Origin: Archaeoglobus neptunius
GTDB taxonomy: Archaea; Halobacteriota; Archaeoglobi; Archaeoglobales; Archaeoglobaceae
Direction of reading: 5' to 3'
Assembly: GCF_016757965.1 (NCBI RefSeq)
Contig: NZ_JAEKIW010000008.1
Coordinates: forward strand, 1-64,000
Length of the DNA: 64,000 nucleotides
This document shows positions 27,059 through 33,243 of this stretch, piece after piece (position 1 is the first letter of the stretch; the number at the start of each line of letters is the position of its first letter). A program made the position numbers and the translations under genes. Under the pieces are notes generated by a model. It was given only the letters and a program-made list of their open reading frames with translations. It was not told where the DNA came from and did not search any database.

Positions 27059-27376
27059 ATGGAGGCCAGAGACATTGTGCTGTCGGTGATTAGTGTATTT
27101 TCTGCCGCAGCACTTGTGTATAAGTGGCTGTCACTCTACAACAGGGTGGATAGTACCGTCATATTTCTCGCCGCTCTGCTCGTGGCATCTCTCACATTGC
27201 TTTTACTTAGTATTGAACTCAGGATGCAAAGAATCATGGACGAATTCCAGAGTGTAAAGAGAACGATTGCTGTTAATTCAGATGATCTGGAAGGCAGGAT
27301 AGAGGTGATGTTTCGGGACAAAATAAGGGATCTTGAGGACAAGCTTGAGTCCATTGAGAGAAGGATGTACAGGTGA
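27059..27376 (+). CDS. Small two-helix membrane protein with coiled-coil tail
   Basis: 105 residues from the ATG at 27059, preceded by ggtgggtga; an in-frame ATG at 27032 has no such site. Two hydrophobic helices (about residues 5-23 and 35-54) are followed by a charged heptad-like segment ('MQRIMDEFQSVKRTI ... KIRDLEDKLESIERRM') expected to form a cytoplasmic coiled coil. A TATA-like 'aaatatatagtatt' at 27018-27031 serves it, and the gene is divergent from hef. Family not recognised. Confidence 0.65.
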   Translation: MEARDIVLSVISVFSAAALVYKWLSLYNRVDSTVIFLAALLVASLTLLLLSIELRMQRIMDEFQSVKRTIAVNSDDLEGRIEVMFRDKIRDLEDKLESIERRMYR

Positions 27377-27575
27377 GAAAAGTTAAATTTGAGTCACGAA
27401 GGTTTGTTTATATTTCAATCTCAGTGTTGCTGTGATGTTTTTTATTTTTTGCTAAACAAGGAGTGCCAAATCAAATGCTCGGCATTAAACTGCGATGTTA
27501 AGTCTGAAATCTACAATACCTCATCACCGACAGCAACAGCAAGGTTTAAGTACAAACTTGCAGTAATTCTATCAG

Positions 27576-27647
27576 GCCAGGGTGGCAGAGGGGCTATGCG
27601 GCGGACTGCAGATCCGCTTTACCCCGGTTCGAATCCGGGCCCTGGCT
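27576..27647 (+). tRNA. tRNA-Cys (GCA anticodon)
   Basis: Cloverleaf with acceptor stem GCCAGGG/CCCTGGC and U discriminator, D-arm GGCAGAGGGGCTATGC-type, anticodon stem GCGGA/TCCGC with loop CTGCAGA (anticodon GCA), and T-arm 'CCCGGTTCGAATCCGGG'. No encoded CCA. An upstream 'aaggtttaagtac' at 27541 fits a BRE/TATA promoter at the usual distance. It marks the left border of a decayed accessory stretch. Confidence 0.97.
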
Positions 27648-27782
27648 CTATTTATTCATTTTGACTCGATCGCTGTTCTGCAACAGACTCCATTTTCCGC
27701 TCTATTCAAAGGAAGAGATCAAACATACTGGGGTGGAGGGTTGAGCACGGCTTCTATCCCGGGGTTGTGACTGAAAAGGCTT

Positions 27783-27995
27783 TTGAGAGGTTGTGGAGCT
27801 CGTTACCAGAAACGGGGACTGAGATACGGTCTGTACTTTCTCAGGATGGCTTGGGTTGAGTGCCGAGAGAAGGGCAAGCTGGAGAGACTGAGGTTCGTGG
27901 ATCTTGTGTTCGGCAGGAAGGGGAGGGGGAGGACGAGGTACGTGGTGAGGAGGTACAGCGGAGATGCGATTTTGAGGGCGTTAAGAGATACTTAG
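27783..27995 (+). CDS. Hypothetical basic protein or remnant
   Basis: A TTG-started frame of 70 residues, very rich in Arg and Lys ('MAWVECREKGKLERLRF', 'GRKGRGRTRYVVRRYSGD'); an internal ATG would give about 50 residues. No ribosome binding site is obvious and no family is recognised. Upstream bases from 27660 show short frames in other registers, so this could be the 3' remnant of a longer gene. It runs convergently into the vapC remnant with a small overlap. Confidence 0.3.
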   Translation: MRGCGARYQKRGLRYGLYFLRMAWVECREKGKLERLRFVDLVFGRKGRGRTRYVVRRYSGDAILRALRDT

Positions 27996-28443
27996 CTTCC
28001 CGGGCAACCTTAACTCTTCATCGACCGTAACAGCCAGATCTTTTTCAACCTTGTTCGCCGCCTCTCTCAAAGCCCTATCGCCTGTAACCAAATAAGTTGA
28101 TGGTTCTTCTCTGCGGAGAATTAAAGCGTAGATGAAAACGGGCCGATCCTTTCTGTCCGTAACCACATCTTTCGCAAGCTTAACGAGCTCGTCGCCAAAT
28201 TTCCGTTTGACTATTGTGATATTGGTGTAAGTGGCGAGGAAACTCTTGACCAGCGTAAAGTCTTATTCCGTTCCTCTCAAAAACCTCTCTAAGCTCGTCA
28301 TAAACGTATTCAGGTATAATAACCTCAACACCCTTTTTCTCTGCCTCCTCCAGCAGCTCAAACGGTTTGCCCCTATACCTTATTGCGGAGAACAGAACGT
28401 TGATGTCCAGAACGAATCTAAATCTCCCCGGACTTTTTCTCAA
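27981..28443 (-). pseudogene. VapC-type PIN-domain toxin, disrupted by one frameshift
   Basis: Two frames together encode a complete PIN domain of about 153 residues. The first (28443 down to about 28257) has 'FVLDINVLFSAIRYRGKPF' with the first metal-binding Asp and 'IPEYVYDELREVF' with the Glu. After the word AGACTTTACG the second frame continues with 'RPVFIYALILRREE' and 'YLVTGDRALREA', carrying the later acidic residue. Removing one T in the CTTTACG word (plus strand 28254-28260) restores a single frame. As read, the toxin ends early with 'IWRRAR', so it is probably inactive. It overlaps vapB by 26 bp. Confidence 0.85.
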
Positions 28444-28648
28444 TCAGTTCACCTGAGACCTTCTCCCTCTCCTTCTCGAACTTCTCAAGGTCCAAACCCT
28501 TCTCCTCCAAAATTCTCTCGAGGTCGGCTTTCATCATCATCCTAATCGCTTCCCTCACAACCTCACTTCTGCTCTTGTACCTCCTGCTTTTGACCTTCCT
28601 TTCGAGGTACTCGAGCAGTTCGGGCGTCAGCTCGATGCTCACGTTCAT
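28418..28648 (-). CDS. VapB-type ribbon-helix-helix antitoxin
   Basis: 76 residues. The N-terminus 'MNVSIELTPELLEYLERKV' followed by 'YKSRSEVVREAIRMMM' is a typical MetJ/Arc (CopG) ribbon-helix-helix DNA-binding domain. The acidic, Lys-rich C-terminal tail would bind and neutralise the PIN toxin. The antitoxin remains intact although the toxin is frameshifted. Repeats just upstream (28651-28668) may be its operator. Confidence 0.85.
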   Translation of the reverse strand: MNVSIELTPELLEYLERKVKSRRYKSRSEVVREAIRMMMKADLERILEEKGLDLEKFEKEREKVSGELIEKKSGEI

Positions 28649-28650
28649 GT

Positions 28651-28668
28651 CTAATAGTAGGCTAATAG
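28651..28668. promoter_or_regulatory. Candidate VapB operator: direct repeat CTAATAG x2
   Basis: CTAATAG occurs at 28651-28657 and again at 28662-28668, 11 bp apart start to start, about one helical turn. The first copy lies 3 bp upstream of the vapB start codon, and a TATA-like 'acttatttaac' (minus strand, about 28667-28677) adjoins it. This placement suits autoregulation by a ribbon-helix-helix dimer pair. Confidence 0.45.
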
Positions 28669-28811
28669 TTAAATAAGTTTTCGCAAAAGAATAAAGCGGT
28701 TCCAGCTTTTGCGACCCCTTTGTTTACAGGCTTCTGAATCGACTTCGGAAGTCCGACCTTGAAGCAGGCTTCGTATATCAGCTTGAGCTCGTCAGCCACC
28801 TCAAGCTTCAA
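28662..28811 (-). CDS. Short reading frame upstream of vapB, uncertain
   Basis: A TTG-started frame of 49 residues ('MKLEVADELKLIYEACFKVG ...' split here; later 'SIQKPVNKGVAKAG'), with a purine-rich GGAGGGG upstream. It ends 13 bp before vapB on the same strand. Its composition looks protein-like, but no family is recognised and the stop lies in the vapB promoter area. It may be the tail of a lost gene. Confidence 0.25.
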   Translation of the reverse strand: MKLEVADELKLIYEACFKVGLPKSIQKPVNKGVAKAGTALFFCENLFNY

Positions 28812-28886
28812 TCAGCATCCCCTCCAAGGTAAAGTTTGTGTGTGAAAAATTGAGGTTTGAGATCCTACATCAGAACGGCATCTTTG

Positions 28887-29144
28887 TCAGGCATCTGTTA
28901 CCGCCTCTTCGCTTTGAAGTTCCCTCAAGTCATCCTCCAAAGACTCCCAAACTAAAGAGTCTTCAAGAATTTCATCCAAATCGTACTTTTCCATGAGCCT
29001 CTTCAGCTTACTGAAACTTTCAACAGCATCAAAAAACTCATCGAAGCTCATCCCATACTTTTGCCTAAGCTCATTTATCTTTCTCTCTATCTCGCTTACT
29101 CTTCTTTCTCTTTCTAAGCTTTCTCCAAGCATCTGAGGGCACAT
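28887..29144 (-). CDS. Small acidic helical protein, antitoxin-like (TumA-type?)
   Basis: 85 residues from the ATG at 29144 (a TTG at 29165 would add seven). The sequence 'IERKINELRQKYGMSFDEFF' followed by 'LEDSLVWESLEDDLREL' matches in style the antitoxins paired with DUF6516 (TumE) toxins: a long charged helix, 'KYGMSFDEF', then a Trp-containing acidic helix. No intact partner toxin is adjacent; an overlapping basic frame at 29071-29304 is unrecognised. The assignment is tentative. Confidence 0.45.
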   Translation of the reverse strand: MCPQMLGESLERERRVSEIERKINELRQKYGMSFDEFFDAVESFSKLKRLMEKYDLDEILEDSLVWESLEDDLRELQSEEAVTDA

Positions 29145-29161
29145 ACCTGATGTATTTCCTG

Positions 29162-29338
29162 TCAAGAGGTATATGAACTTTGTCTGAGAGTATGTGGAGG
29201 TGCCTGATCTCTCTGAAGTCCCCTCTCTTCTTGGACCTTGGTGAAGGCATAATTCCCATAAAATGTTCTAAATAAAATAGGGGTATAAGGGATACATGCA
29301 CCAATGGCTGCCAGAAGTATAAAGATCTCAGCTCTCAT
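29162..29338 (-). CDS. Small protein with one N-terminal membrane helix
   Basis: 58 residues, 'MRAEIFILLAAIGACIPYT' then a polar tail ending 'PPHTLRQSSYTS'. Its ATG overlaps the true stop of the thioredoxin-like remnant upstream, as in a coupled operon, so it may have been a membrane partner of that protein. The polar tail may reflect a shift out of the original frame. Family unknown. Confidence 0.3.
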   Translation of the reverse strand: MRAEIFILLAAIGACIPYTPILFRTFYGNYAFTKVQEERGLQRDQAPPHTLRQSSYTS

Positions 29339-29621
29339 TTAATATCTCCTCGAGCCTGTTTTGATCTCTGTTGATCCTGTTAAGATCGTTGTATTGTTCT
29401 TCCAAATTACTACAGCCGTTGGAACGAACATAGCTCTATATTTCTCCATTATCTCTATGCATTCTTCGCGGCAATCGTTTACGTCGCAGAAAACAAACCT
29501 CATCTTGCTGTGTTCCTTCATCAAATTCGTTATGTATGGCCTTATTTTTTCGCAGTGAGGACACGATTGTGAGTAGAAGAAAGATAGTACACTGCTGTTC
29601 TAATTTTAATTGTGCAGACAT
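29328..29621 (-). pseudogene. Thioredoxin-fold protein broken by two frameshifts
   Basis: Three frames combine into one thioredoxin-like protein of about 97 residues. The 5' piece starts 'MSAQLKLEQQ' at 29621. A frame change near 29598 gives 'SVLSFFYSQSCPHCEKIRPY' with the redox CPHC motif. The same frame continues through 'MRFVFCDVNDCREECIEIM' and the cis-Pro strand 'FVPTAVVIWKNN'. A second change near 29370 gives 'NRDQNRLEEILNES' and a stop that overlaps the next start. Every thioredoxin landmark is present, so loss is recent or the shifts are sequencing errors. Confidence 0.75.
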
Positions 29622-29622
29622 A

Positions 29623-29703
29623 ATGGAGTTAATTACCGTTTCATTGATTTTTATATTAATATCGGGTTTAATCCTGATCTACTCAACCATCGCAAGAGTT
29701 TGA
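29623..29703 (+). CDS. 26-residue single-span membrane peptide, uncertain
   Basis: ATG frame 'MELITVSLIFILISGLILI' plus 'YSTIARV', almost entirely one hydrophobic helix. There is no clear ribosome binding site, but the divergent thioredoxin-like remnant starts 2 bp away, so a shared promoter is conceivable. Too short to assign. Confidence 0.2.
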   Translation: MELITVSLIFILISGLILIYSTIARV

Positions 29704-29713
29704 TTTTGTTGAG

Positions 29714-30124
29714 TTATCGTTTATCTAGTTTAATTACATATTTTGGCAACTCTGGACTCTCCGGCACTAAAGTTAAAACGTCATGATCTAGTTCAAAGTT
29801 GAATAAATCAATATTGTTAAGTATTGTAATAAAAGGATCAAGAGCGTCGATATCACTTCTAGTAGCAATTAAAACAAATCGCTTTCCACTGCTAACTATA
29901 ATTTCTGTGTCATTGATAATTAAAATCGCACTGGTAACGTTTCCGTCAGTAGTATCTTCCTCAATGCTTTGTTAGGTTTGACGAAAACGATCTTACTTGT
30001 GTACGTTTCGTTGTCGATCCCGGTAGGTTACCAACACTTCGAAAGAGCGAATTTTGCTCCACTCTTGTTTTAAATTTGGAGTGCTGGAAATGCAGCCCAG
30101 CAGTAGGATTGCAGCCATGAGCAT
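29714..30124 (-). pseudogene. Secreted lipoprotein broken by two frameshifts
   Basis: The frame from the ATG at 30124 begins 'MLMAAILLLGCISSTPNLKQ', a signal peptide with lipobox 'LLGC', and continues 'IRSFEVLVTYRDRQ'. A frame change near 30015 leads to 'NETYTSKIVFVKPN', and a second near 29970 leads to 'SIEEDTTDGNVTSAILIIND'. The last frame stays open for about 80 residues to the stop at 29714-29716 ('KYVIKLDKR'). It reads as one lipoprotein of about 135 residues. Its start lies inside the upstream membrane protein gene (55 bp overlap). Family unknown. Confidence 0.55.
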
Positions 30125-30423
30125 TGAAGCTTCAGCAGATACGCAGCCGCAAGAATCAAAATTCCAATGCCGGTGTAGTACATGCTAAATGCCGGTTTGG
30201 AAATTCTGTAGCGTACGATGGTATAGAAGGCGAACACGATTACGCCGATCCACCATATTATGAAAGCCCTCATAGCGATCGTTTCGAGTAACTCTTTGGT
30301 AGTTGTGGGTAGCATTAGTTTTCCCACCATGGCTTTGCAAACGCCCATGACCCCGATCATTGCGAGTAGAGTTACACCAACAATTTTCTCCCACACAGGG
30401 ATTTCCTTCCTGAAGATTCCCAT
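30070..30423 (-). CDS. Membrane protein with about three helices, unknown
   Basis: 117 residues from the ATG at 30423, preceded by AAGGTGAC; an upstream in-frame start lacks such a site. Hydrophobic helices lie at about residues 11-30, 42-64 and 72-92. A 'VRYRISKPAFSMYYTGIGI' loop resembles small membrane proteins of unknown function near respiratory genes. The C-terminal 'SWLQSYCWAAFPALQI' overlaps the lipoprotein start and may be an altered end. Confidence 0.5.
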   Translation of the reverse strand: MGIFRKEIPVWEKIVGVTLLAMIGVMGVCKAMVGKLMLPTTTKELLETIAMRAFIIWWIGVIVFAFYTIVRYRISKPAFSMYYTGIGILILAAAYLLKLQCSWLQSYCWAAFPALQI

Positions 30424-30515
30424 TTTTGTCACCTTGACTGAATAAAATCGCTGCAGCTGGGGGATCCTATATGAGGTAAATACATATTTCGCCACAGGCC
30501 ATCACGCATCCCCTA

Positions 30516-30620
30516 CTAGCTGCCGAAAACAAAGTTTTGGTCTGTGTTTACAGCCAGTGCTGAACTGACTGCACTCTCAAACATAACCAAAACCAGCAGC
30601 AAAGCCACAAACCTTTTCAT
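30516..30620 (-). CDS. 34-residue secreted peptide, uncertain
   Basis: ATG at 30620 with GGTGAGTG upstream; the peptide is 'MKRFVALLLVLVMFESAVSS' followed by 'ALAVNTDQNFVFGS'. The first 24 residues form a clean signal peptide with an ALA-type cleavage site, leaving only about 10 residues. It could be a genuine exported peptide or the 5' remnant of a truncated secreted protein; the following 90 bases hold another open frame in a different register. Confidence 0.3.
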   Translation of the reverse strand: MKRFVALLLVLVMFESAVSSALAVNTDQNFVFGS

Positions 30621-30914
30621 CCAGCTTTCACTCACCGTTTTTTTTTATTTAGCATATACCAGTCTTTTTGATTGTCATGATAGCAACAGCAGAGCAACAA
30701 ACAGCTTTGTAAAATGAAGATTTAAATTTAGCTCGTAATTCTTCTACCTAAGAAATTCGTCACCATTATTTTCAGATCTTATCGCTTAAAATAACAATTC
30801 GTGCACGCACGAGCATTAGATCGATTTGCTCTAATTCCAGTTTTTTGAGTGCTCATCCCGACGTCCCGGATGGAGACATCGCAAGGTTCAAAACCTGTTT
30901 AACTCTTTCATCAG
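30621..30914. other. Intergenic, A/T-rich
   Basis: About 295 bases. It contains a run of nine T (plus strand, near 30639-30648), an 8-bp palindrome CGTGCACG at about 30800-30807, and no open frame with start signals. No RNA structure is convincing. Confidence 0.3.
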
Positions 30915-31520
30915 TCACTGGATAACTTTCCTCTCAGCTCTAAGCAAGTCTCGTTTTAAAAGCCAGACTTCGCATCCACTCCTGCATACGACTATGTGGC
31001 AAATGGGCGATTGAGTGTGGAACTCAACCTTTTTGAGGGGAGTTAGCTTTCCGTTCGTCAGGAGGTAAAGGTTTTCACTGTATTCCAAATCCCCCCACTC
31101 GAAGTCAACGTCAAGCGTGTATTCAGAGCCGATGTTTTTCAGGCCGTATCTGTCGAGTTCTCGGAACACCTCCAGAGGATGGATCGTGCGCTGTACCCGC
31201 TCAATTGCTTTTGAATTGATTTTCACCGCTCCCGATGGATTCACATCCACGTAGTAAATTCTGTTTTCACCTTTGGAATTTAGGGCTGTGAATTCTAAGT
31301 GCAGCGATTGAACCTTTTCCTCCGACACCCTCAAATGCAGCCAGATAAGGTTTGCCGTTGAATTTAACATGTCCGTTGCAATCTTCTCCCATAATTCGGA
31401 TAGCACCACTTCCCGTGTTTGAACCGTTATTGCATTCTGACTTGATGATTGCAGCAGTACAACCAGTAAGATCACTGAAACTGCAGCAATTGGCGATATT
31501 GCCTTTATTTGTCTCTTCAT
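30915..31520 (-). CDS. Pilin-like surface protein (archaeal class III-type signal)
   Basis: 201 residues. The N-terminus 'MKRQIKAISPIAAVSVILL' has a short basic leader, 'AISPI' and a hydrophobic helix, the layout of archaeal type IV pilin-like proteins processed by PibD/FlaK. A polar domain of about 165 residues follows, with strands such as 'LHLEFTALNSKGENRIYYV' and a C-terminal Cys pair in 'CHIVVCRSGC'. Its start overlaps a 48-residue hydrophobic reading frame by 4 bp. The role (pilus subunit or anchored redox/adhesion protein) is not determined. Confidence 0.5.
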   Translation of the reverse strand: MKRQIKAISPIAAVSVILLVVLLQSSSQNAITVQTREVVLSELWEKIATDMLNSTANLIWLHLRVSEEKVQSLHLEFTALNSKGENRIYYVDVNPSGAVKINSKAIERVQRTIHPLEVFRELDRYGLKNIGSEYTLDVDFEWGDLEYSENLYLLTNGKLTPLKKVEFHTQSPICHIVVCRSGCEVWLLKRDLLRAERKVIQ

Positions 31521-31663
31521 AACAGGTTTTGCATATCATGTACCATTCTGTTTTGTTTAGCCTTGCCAACCATCGCCGCTGCTGCCACTGCAGTTCCCAC
31601 CGTCACCACCAGGATGGCGATAAGCCTTCTGCCAACACCTAACTCACCTCCTTGACAGCACAC
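31517..31663 (-). CDS. 48-residue membrane peptide coupled to the pilin-like gene
   Basis: An open frame ends in TGA overlapping the ATG of the pilin-like gene (ATGA). The core is 'GRRLIAILVVTVGTAVAAAA', one membrane helix after a basic start. The only conventional in-frame start is a GTG at 31663; the strong GGAGGTGAG at about 31645-31654 lies within the frame and would serve a start that is not present, hinting at an altered 5' end. Confidence 0.35.
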   Translation of the reverse strand: MCCQGGELGVGRRLIAILVVTVGTAVAAAAMVGKAKQNRMVHDMQNLL

Positions 31664-31721
31664 AGTAACATTGCTATGCTATATCTATTTATAACTTGCG
31701 ATTACTGCAGCCAATGCTGAG

Positions 31722-32210
31722 CTACCGAGTCCCGGGTTTCTGAAATTTTTTCAGTAAAGAAGCATTTGCTGCACCATGGACGAGCCTGCCTCCATAGTCT
31801 CCCGTAACTGCGAAGAAAAAAAGAGCGATTCCAAGTGCAATGAGGGAGTAGTCGGATATTGAGTGAGAAACTACATAGACAATTACAAACACGTATCCAG
31901 CCAAAGCTGTGATGACCTTCCTCTGTATTACCGGCACCTTTCTCATGTCGTATCTGTATTTCCAGTCAATCATCCCCGTTGCCATTGTTAGGGGGGTGAT
32001 GCCGGCAACGAAGACCATCATTAACCATGCGGCAACATCAACGCAGCTAGGAATGACTATGTGCGATAAGGGAATATAGCCCAGCAATCTGGTGGATCTC
32101 GCGAGTAAAGCCAGTGCTAGGGCTGCAGGAGTAATGCCGTTTGTGAAGTGTGTTAAGATGGGATGGAGATTTTTGAGTGAAACCAGCCTAACAAGCAGTG
32201 GAACTGCCAT
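31722..32210 (-). CDS. DUF2231-type membrane protein
   Basis: 162 residues with four hydrophobic helices. 'NLHPILTHFTNGITPAALAL' near residue 14 and 'FFFAVTGDYGGRLVHGAA' near residue 140 are the paired HP-(I/V)-xxH and GxxGGxLVxxHG motifs of DUF2231, whose His residues could bind heme or metal. Members often sit beside cytochrome c genes. Here the cytochrome gene precedes it by 9 bp, supporting a joint redox role in the membrane. Confidence 0.75.
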   Translation of the reverse strand: MAVPLLVRLVSLKNLHPILTHFTNGITPAALALALLARSTRLLGYIPLSHIVIPSCVDVAAWLMMVFVAGITPLTMATGMIDWKYRYDMRKVPVIQRKVITALAGYVFVIVYVVSHSISDYSLIALGIALFFFAVTGDYGGRLVHGAANASLLKKFQKPGTR

Positions 32211-32219
32211 CCCAACACT

Positions 32220-32765
32220 TCAGCCAAGCTCCTTTAGATAAGCGATGGTATCGTTCAGGTCTTCAGCGCTCATCTGCCATCTCGGCATGCACCAGTCGAG
32301 CACCTCTCCCTCGTGCTCACCCTTTGTTATTGCAATCTTTATCTCCTGATCGCTCATATCCTTTGAGAGGGTAGAATACCTTATGTCCGGGGCTCTAACG
32401 TTGCACATCATGGGTATCAGGCCACCTCTCCCGTCCCTGCCGTGACAGTTCACACAGCTACCCCCATGTGTCACGAGCCACTGTGGACCTCCTGTGAACG
32501 GTATCCGCTCCCCCTTTTCGTTTATTCCGGTGAAATAGATCTTTTCCCCATTTGACTGAAATGTGGCCGGTCCCTGACAGCATCCGGGCGGGTAATAGCG
32601 ACCATCCTGATAGCCCGCCTCTTCCCCCATCATTGGCATACCATATCCTGGCATAAAGCTTCCATAGCCCATCATCCATCCGGGAAACAGATAGGAGTAG
32701 ATGAAGAGCGCTATAAATATACCTGCAAGTAATCCAACAGCAATATAAACACCCTGATTTTCCAT
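32220..32765 (-). CDS. Membrane-anchored monoheme cytochrome c
   Basis: 181 residues. One N-terminal membrane helix (about 5-27) is followed by a Met/Gly/Tyr-rich linker (residues 28-60). A cytochrome c domain has the heme motif C104-VN-C-H108 ('GGSCVNCHGRDGRGG') and a distal Met candidate in 'WCMPRWQMSAEDLNDTIAYL'. The domain resembles the cbb3 subunit III/cytochrome c class. It would carry electrons on the outer face of the membrane. It is divergent from the SHOCT protein and is followed by the DUF2231 gene. Confidence 0.85.
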   Translation of the reverse strand: MENQGVYIAVGLLAGIFIALFIYSYLFPGWMMGYGSFMPGYGMPMMGEEAGYQDGRYYPPGCCQGPATFQSNGEKIYFTGINEKGERIPFTGGPQWLVTHGGSCVNCHGRDGRGGLIPMMCNVRAPDIRYSTLSKDMSDQEIKIAITKGEHEGEVLDWCMPRWQMSAEDLNDTIAYLKELG

Positions 32766-32863
32766 GATTTTAATAGAATTTCATCTTTTTAAGTCTTTTC
32801 ACGGTTTGTCCTTCAGGATGTCAACTCCAACAATTTTAAATATAAAAAAGACTAAACATTGTT

Positions 32864-33181
32864 ATGGACGGATACATGCACTACTGGAACTGGTGGACAT
32901 TTCCCTTTTTCGGCGGAATGATGTTTTTCTGGTTCATTCTCTTTCTTGTAATAGGCTTTCTGGTTTATCAGGACGCAAACAAAAGAGGGATGAACGGATT
33001 GCTCTGGTTTATTCTGGTTATTCTCCCCATGGTGGGCTGGATATTCCTCGTGATCTATCTGATCGTCAGGGAGACGCAGGGAAAGGAGTCAAGAGCACTG
33101 GAAATTCTGAAGGAGAGACTGGCTAAAGGAGAGATAACGGAGGAAGAGTTCAGAAAGCTGAAGGAAGAACTTGAAAAGTAG
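32864..33181 (+). CDS. SHOCT-domain membrane protein
   Basis: 105 residues. Two membrane helices (about 14-34 and 44-66) form a PLDc_N-like unit with '[16 protein letters not shown]'. The C-terminal SHOCT motif '[18 protein letters not shown]' follows. SHOCT proteins are common small membrane or oligomerising proteins of unclear role. A TATA-like 'tttaaatataaaa' lies at about 32836-32848, so the message is almost leaderless. Confidence 0.8.
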   Translation: MDGYMHYWNWWTFPFFGGMMFFWFILFLVIGFLVYQDANKRGMNGLLWFILVILPMVGWIFLVIYLIVRETQGKESRALEILKERLAKGEITEEEFRKLKEELEK

Positions 33182-33243
33182 TGTGCGAAATGTACATGAG
33201 TCCCACAGCTAAAGATTTGAAAACTAGACGGTAGACTCCTGGG

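Noticed and set aside
27581-27770. Open frame running through the tRNA-Cys gene
   Set aside because: It reads tRNA sequence and has no protein-like composition.
29071-29304. A 77-codon basic frame overlapping the antitoxin-like gene
   Set aside because: It might be a toxin remnant, but it overlaps heavily, has no start signal and matches no toxin family I can name.
30800-30807. Palindrome CGTGCACG as an operator
   Set aside because: Eight bases, single occurrence, and no adjacent promoter; not enough to call.
27648-33200. Direct repeat of the tRNA-Cys 3' end marking an integrated element
   Set aside because: I could not find a second copy by eye; only a computed repeat search could settle it.
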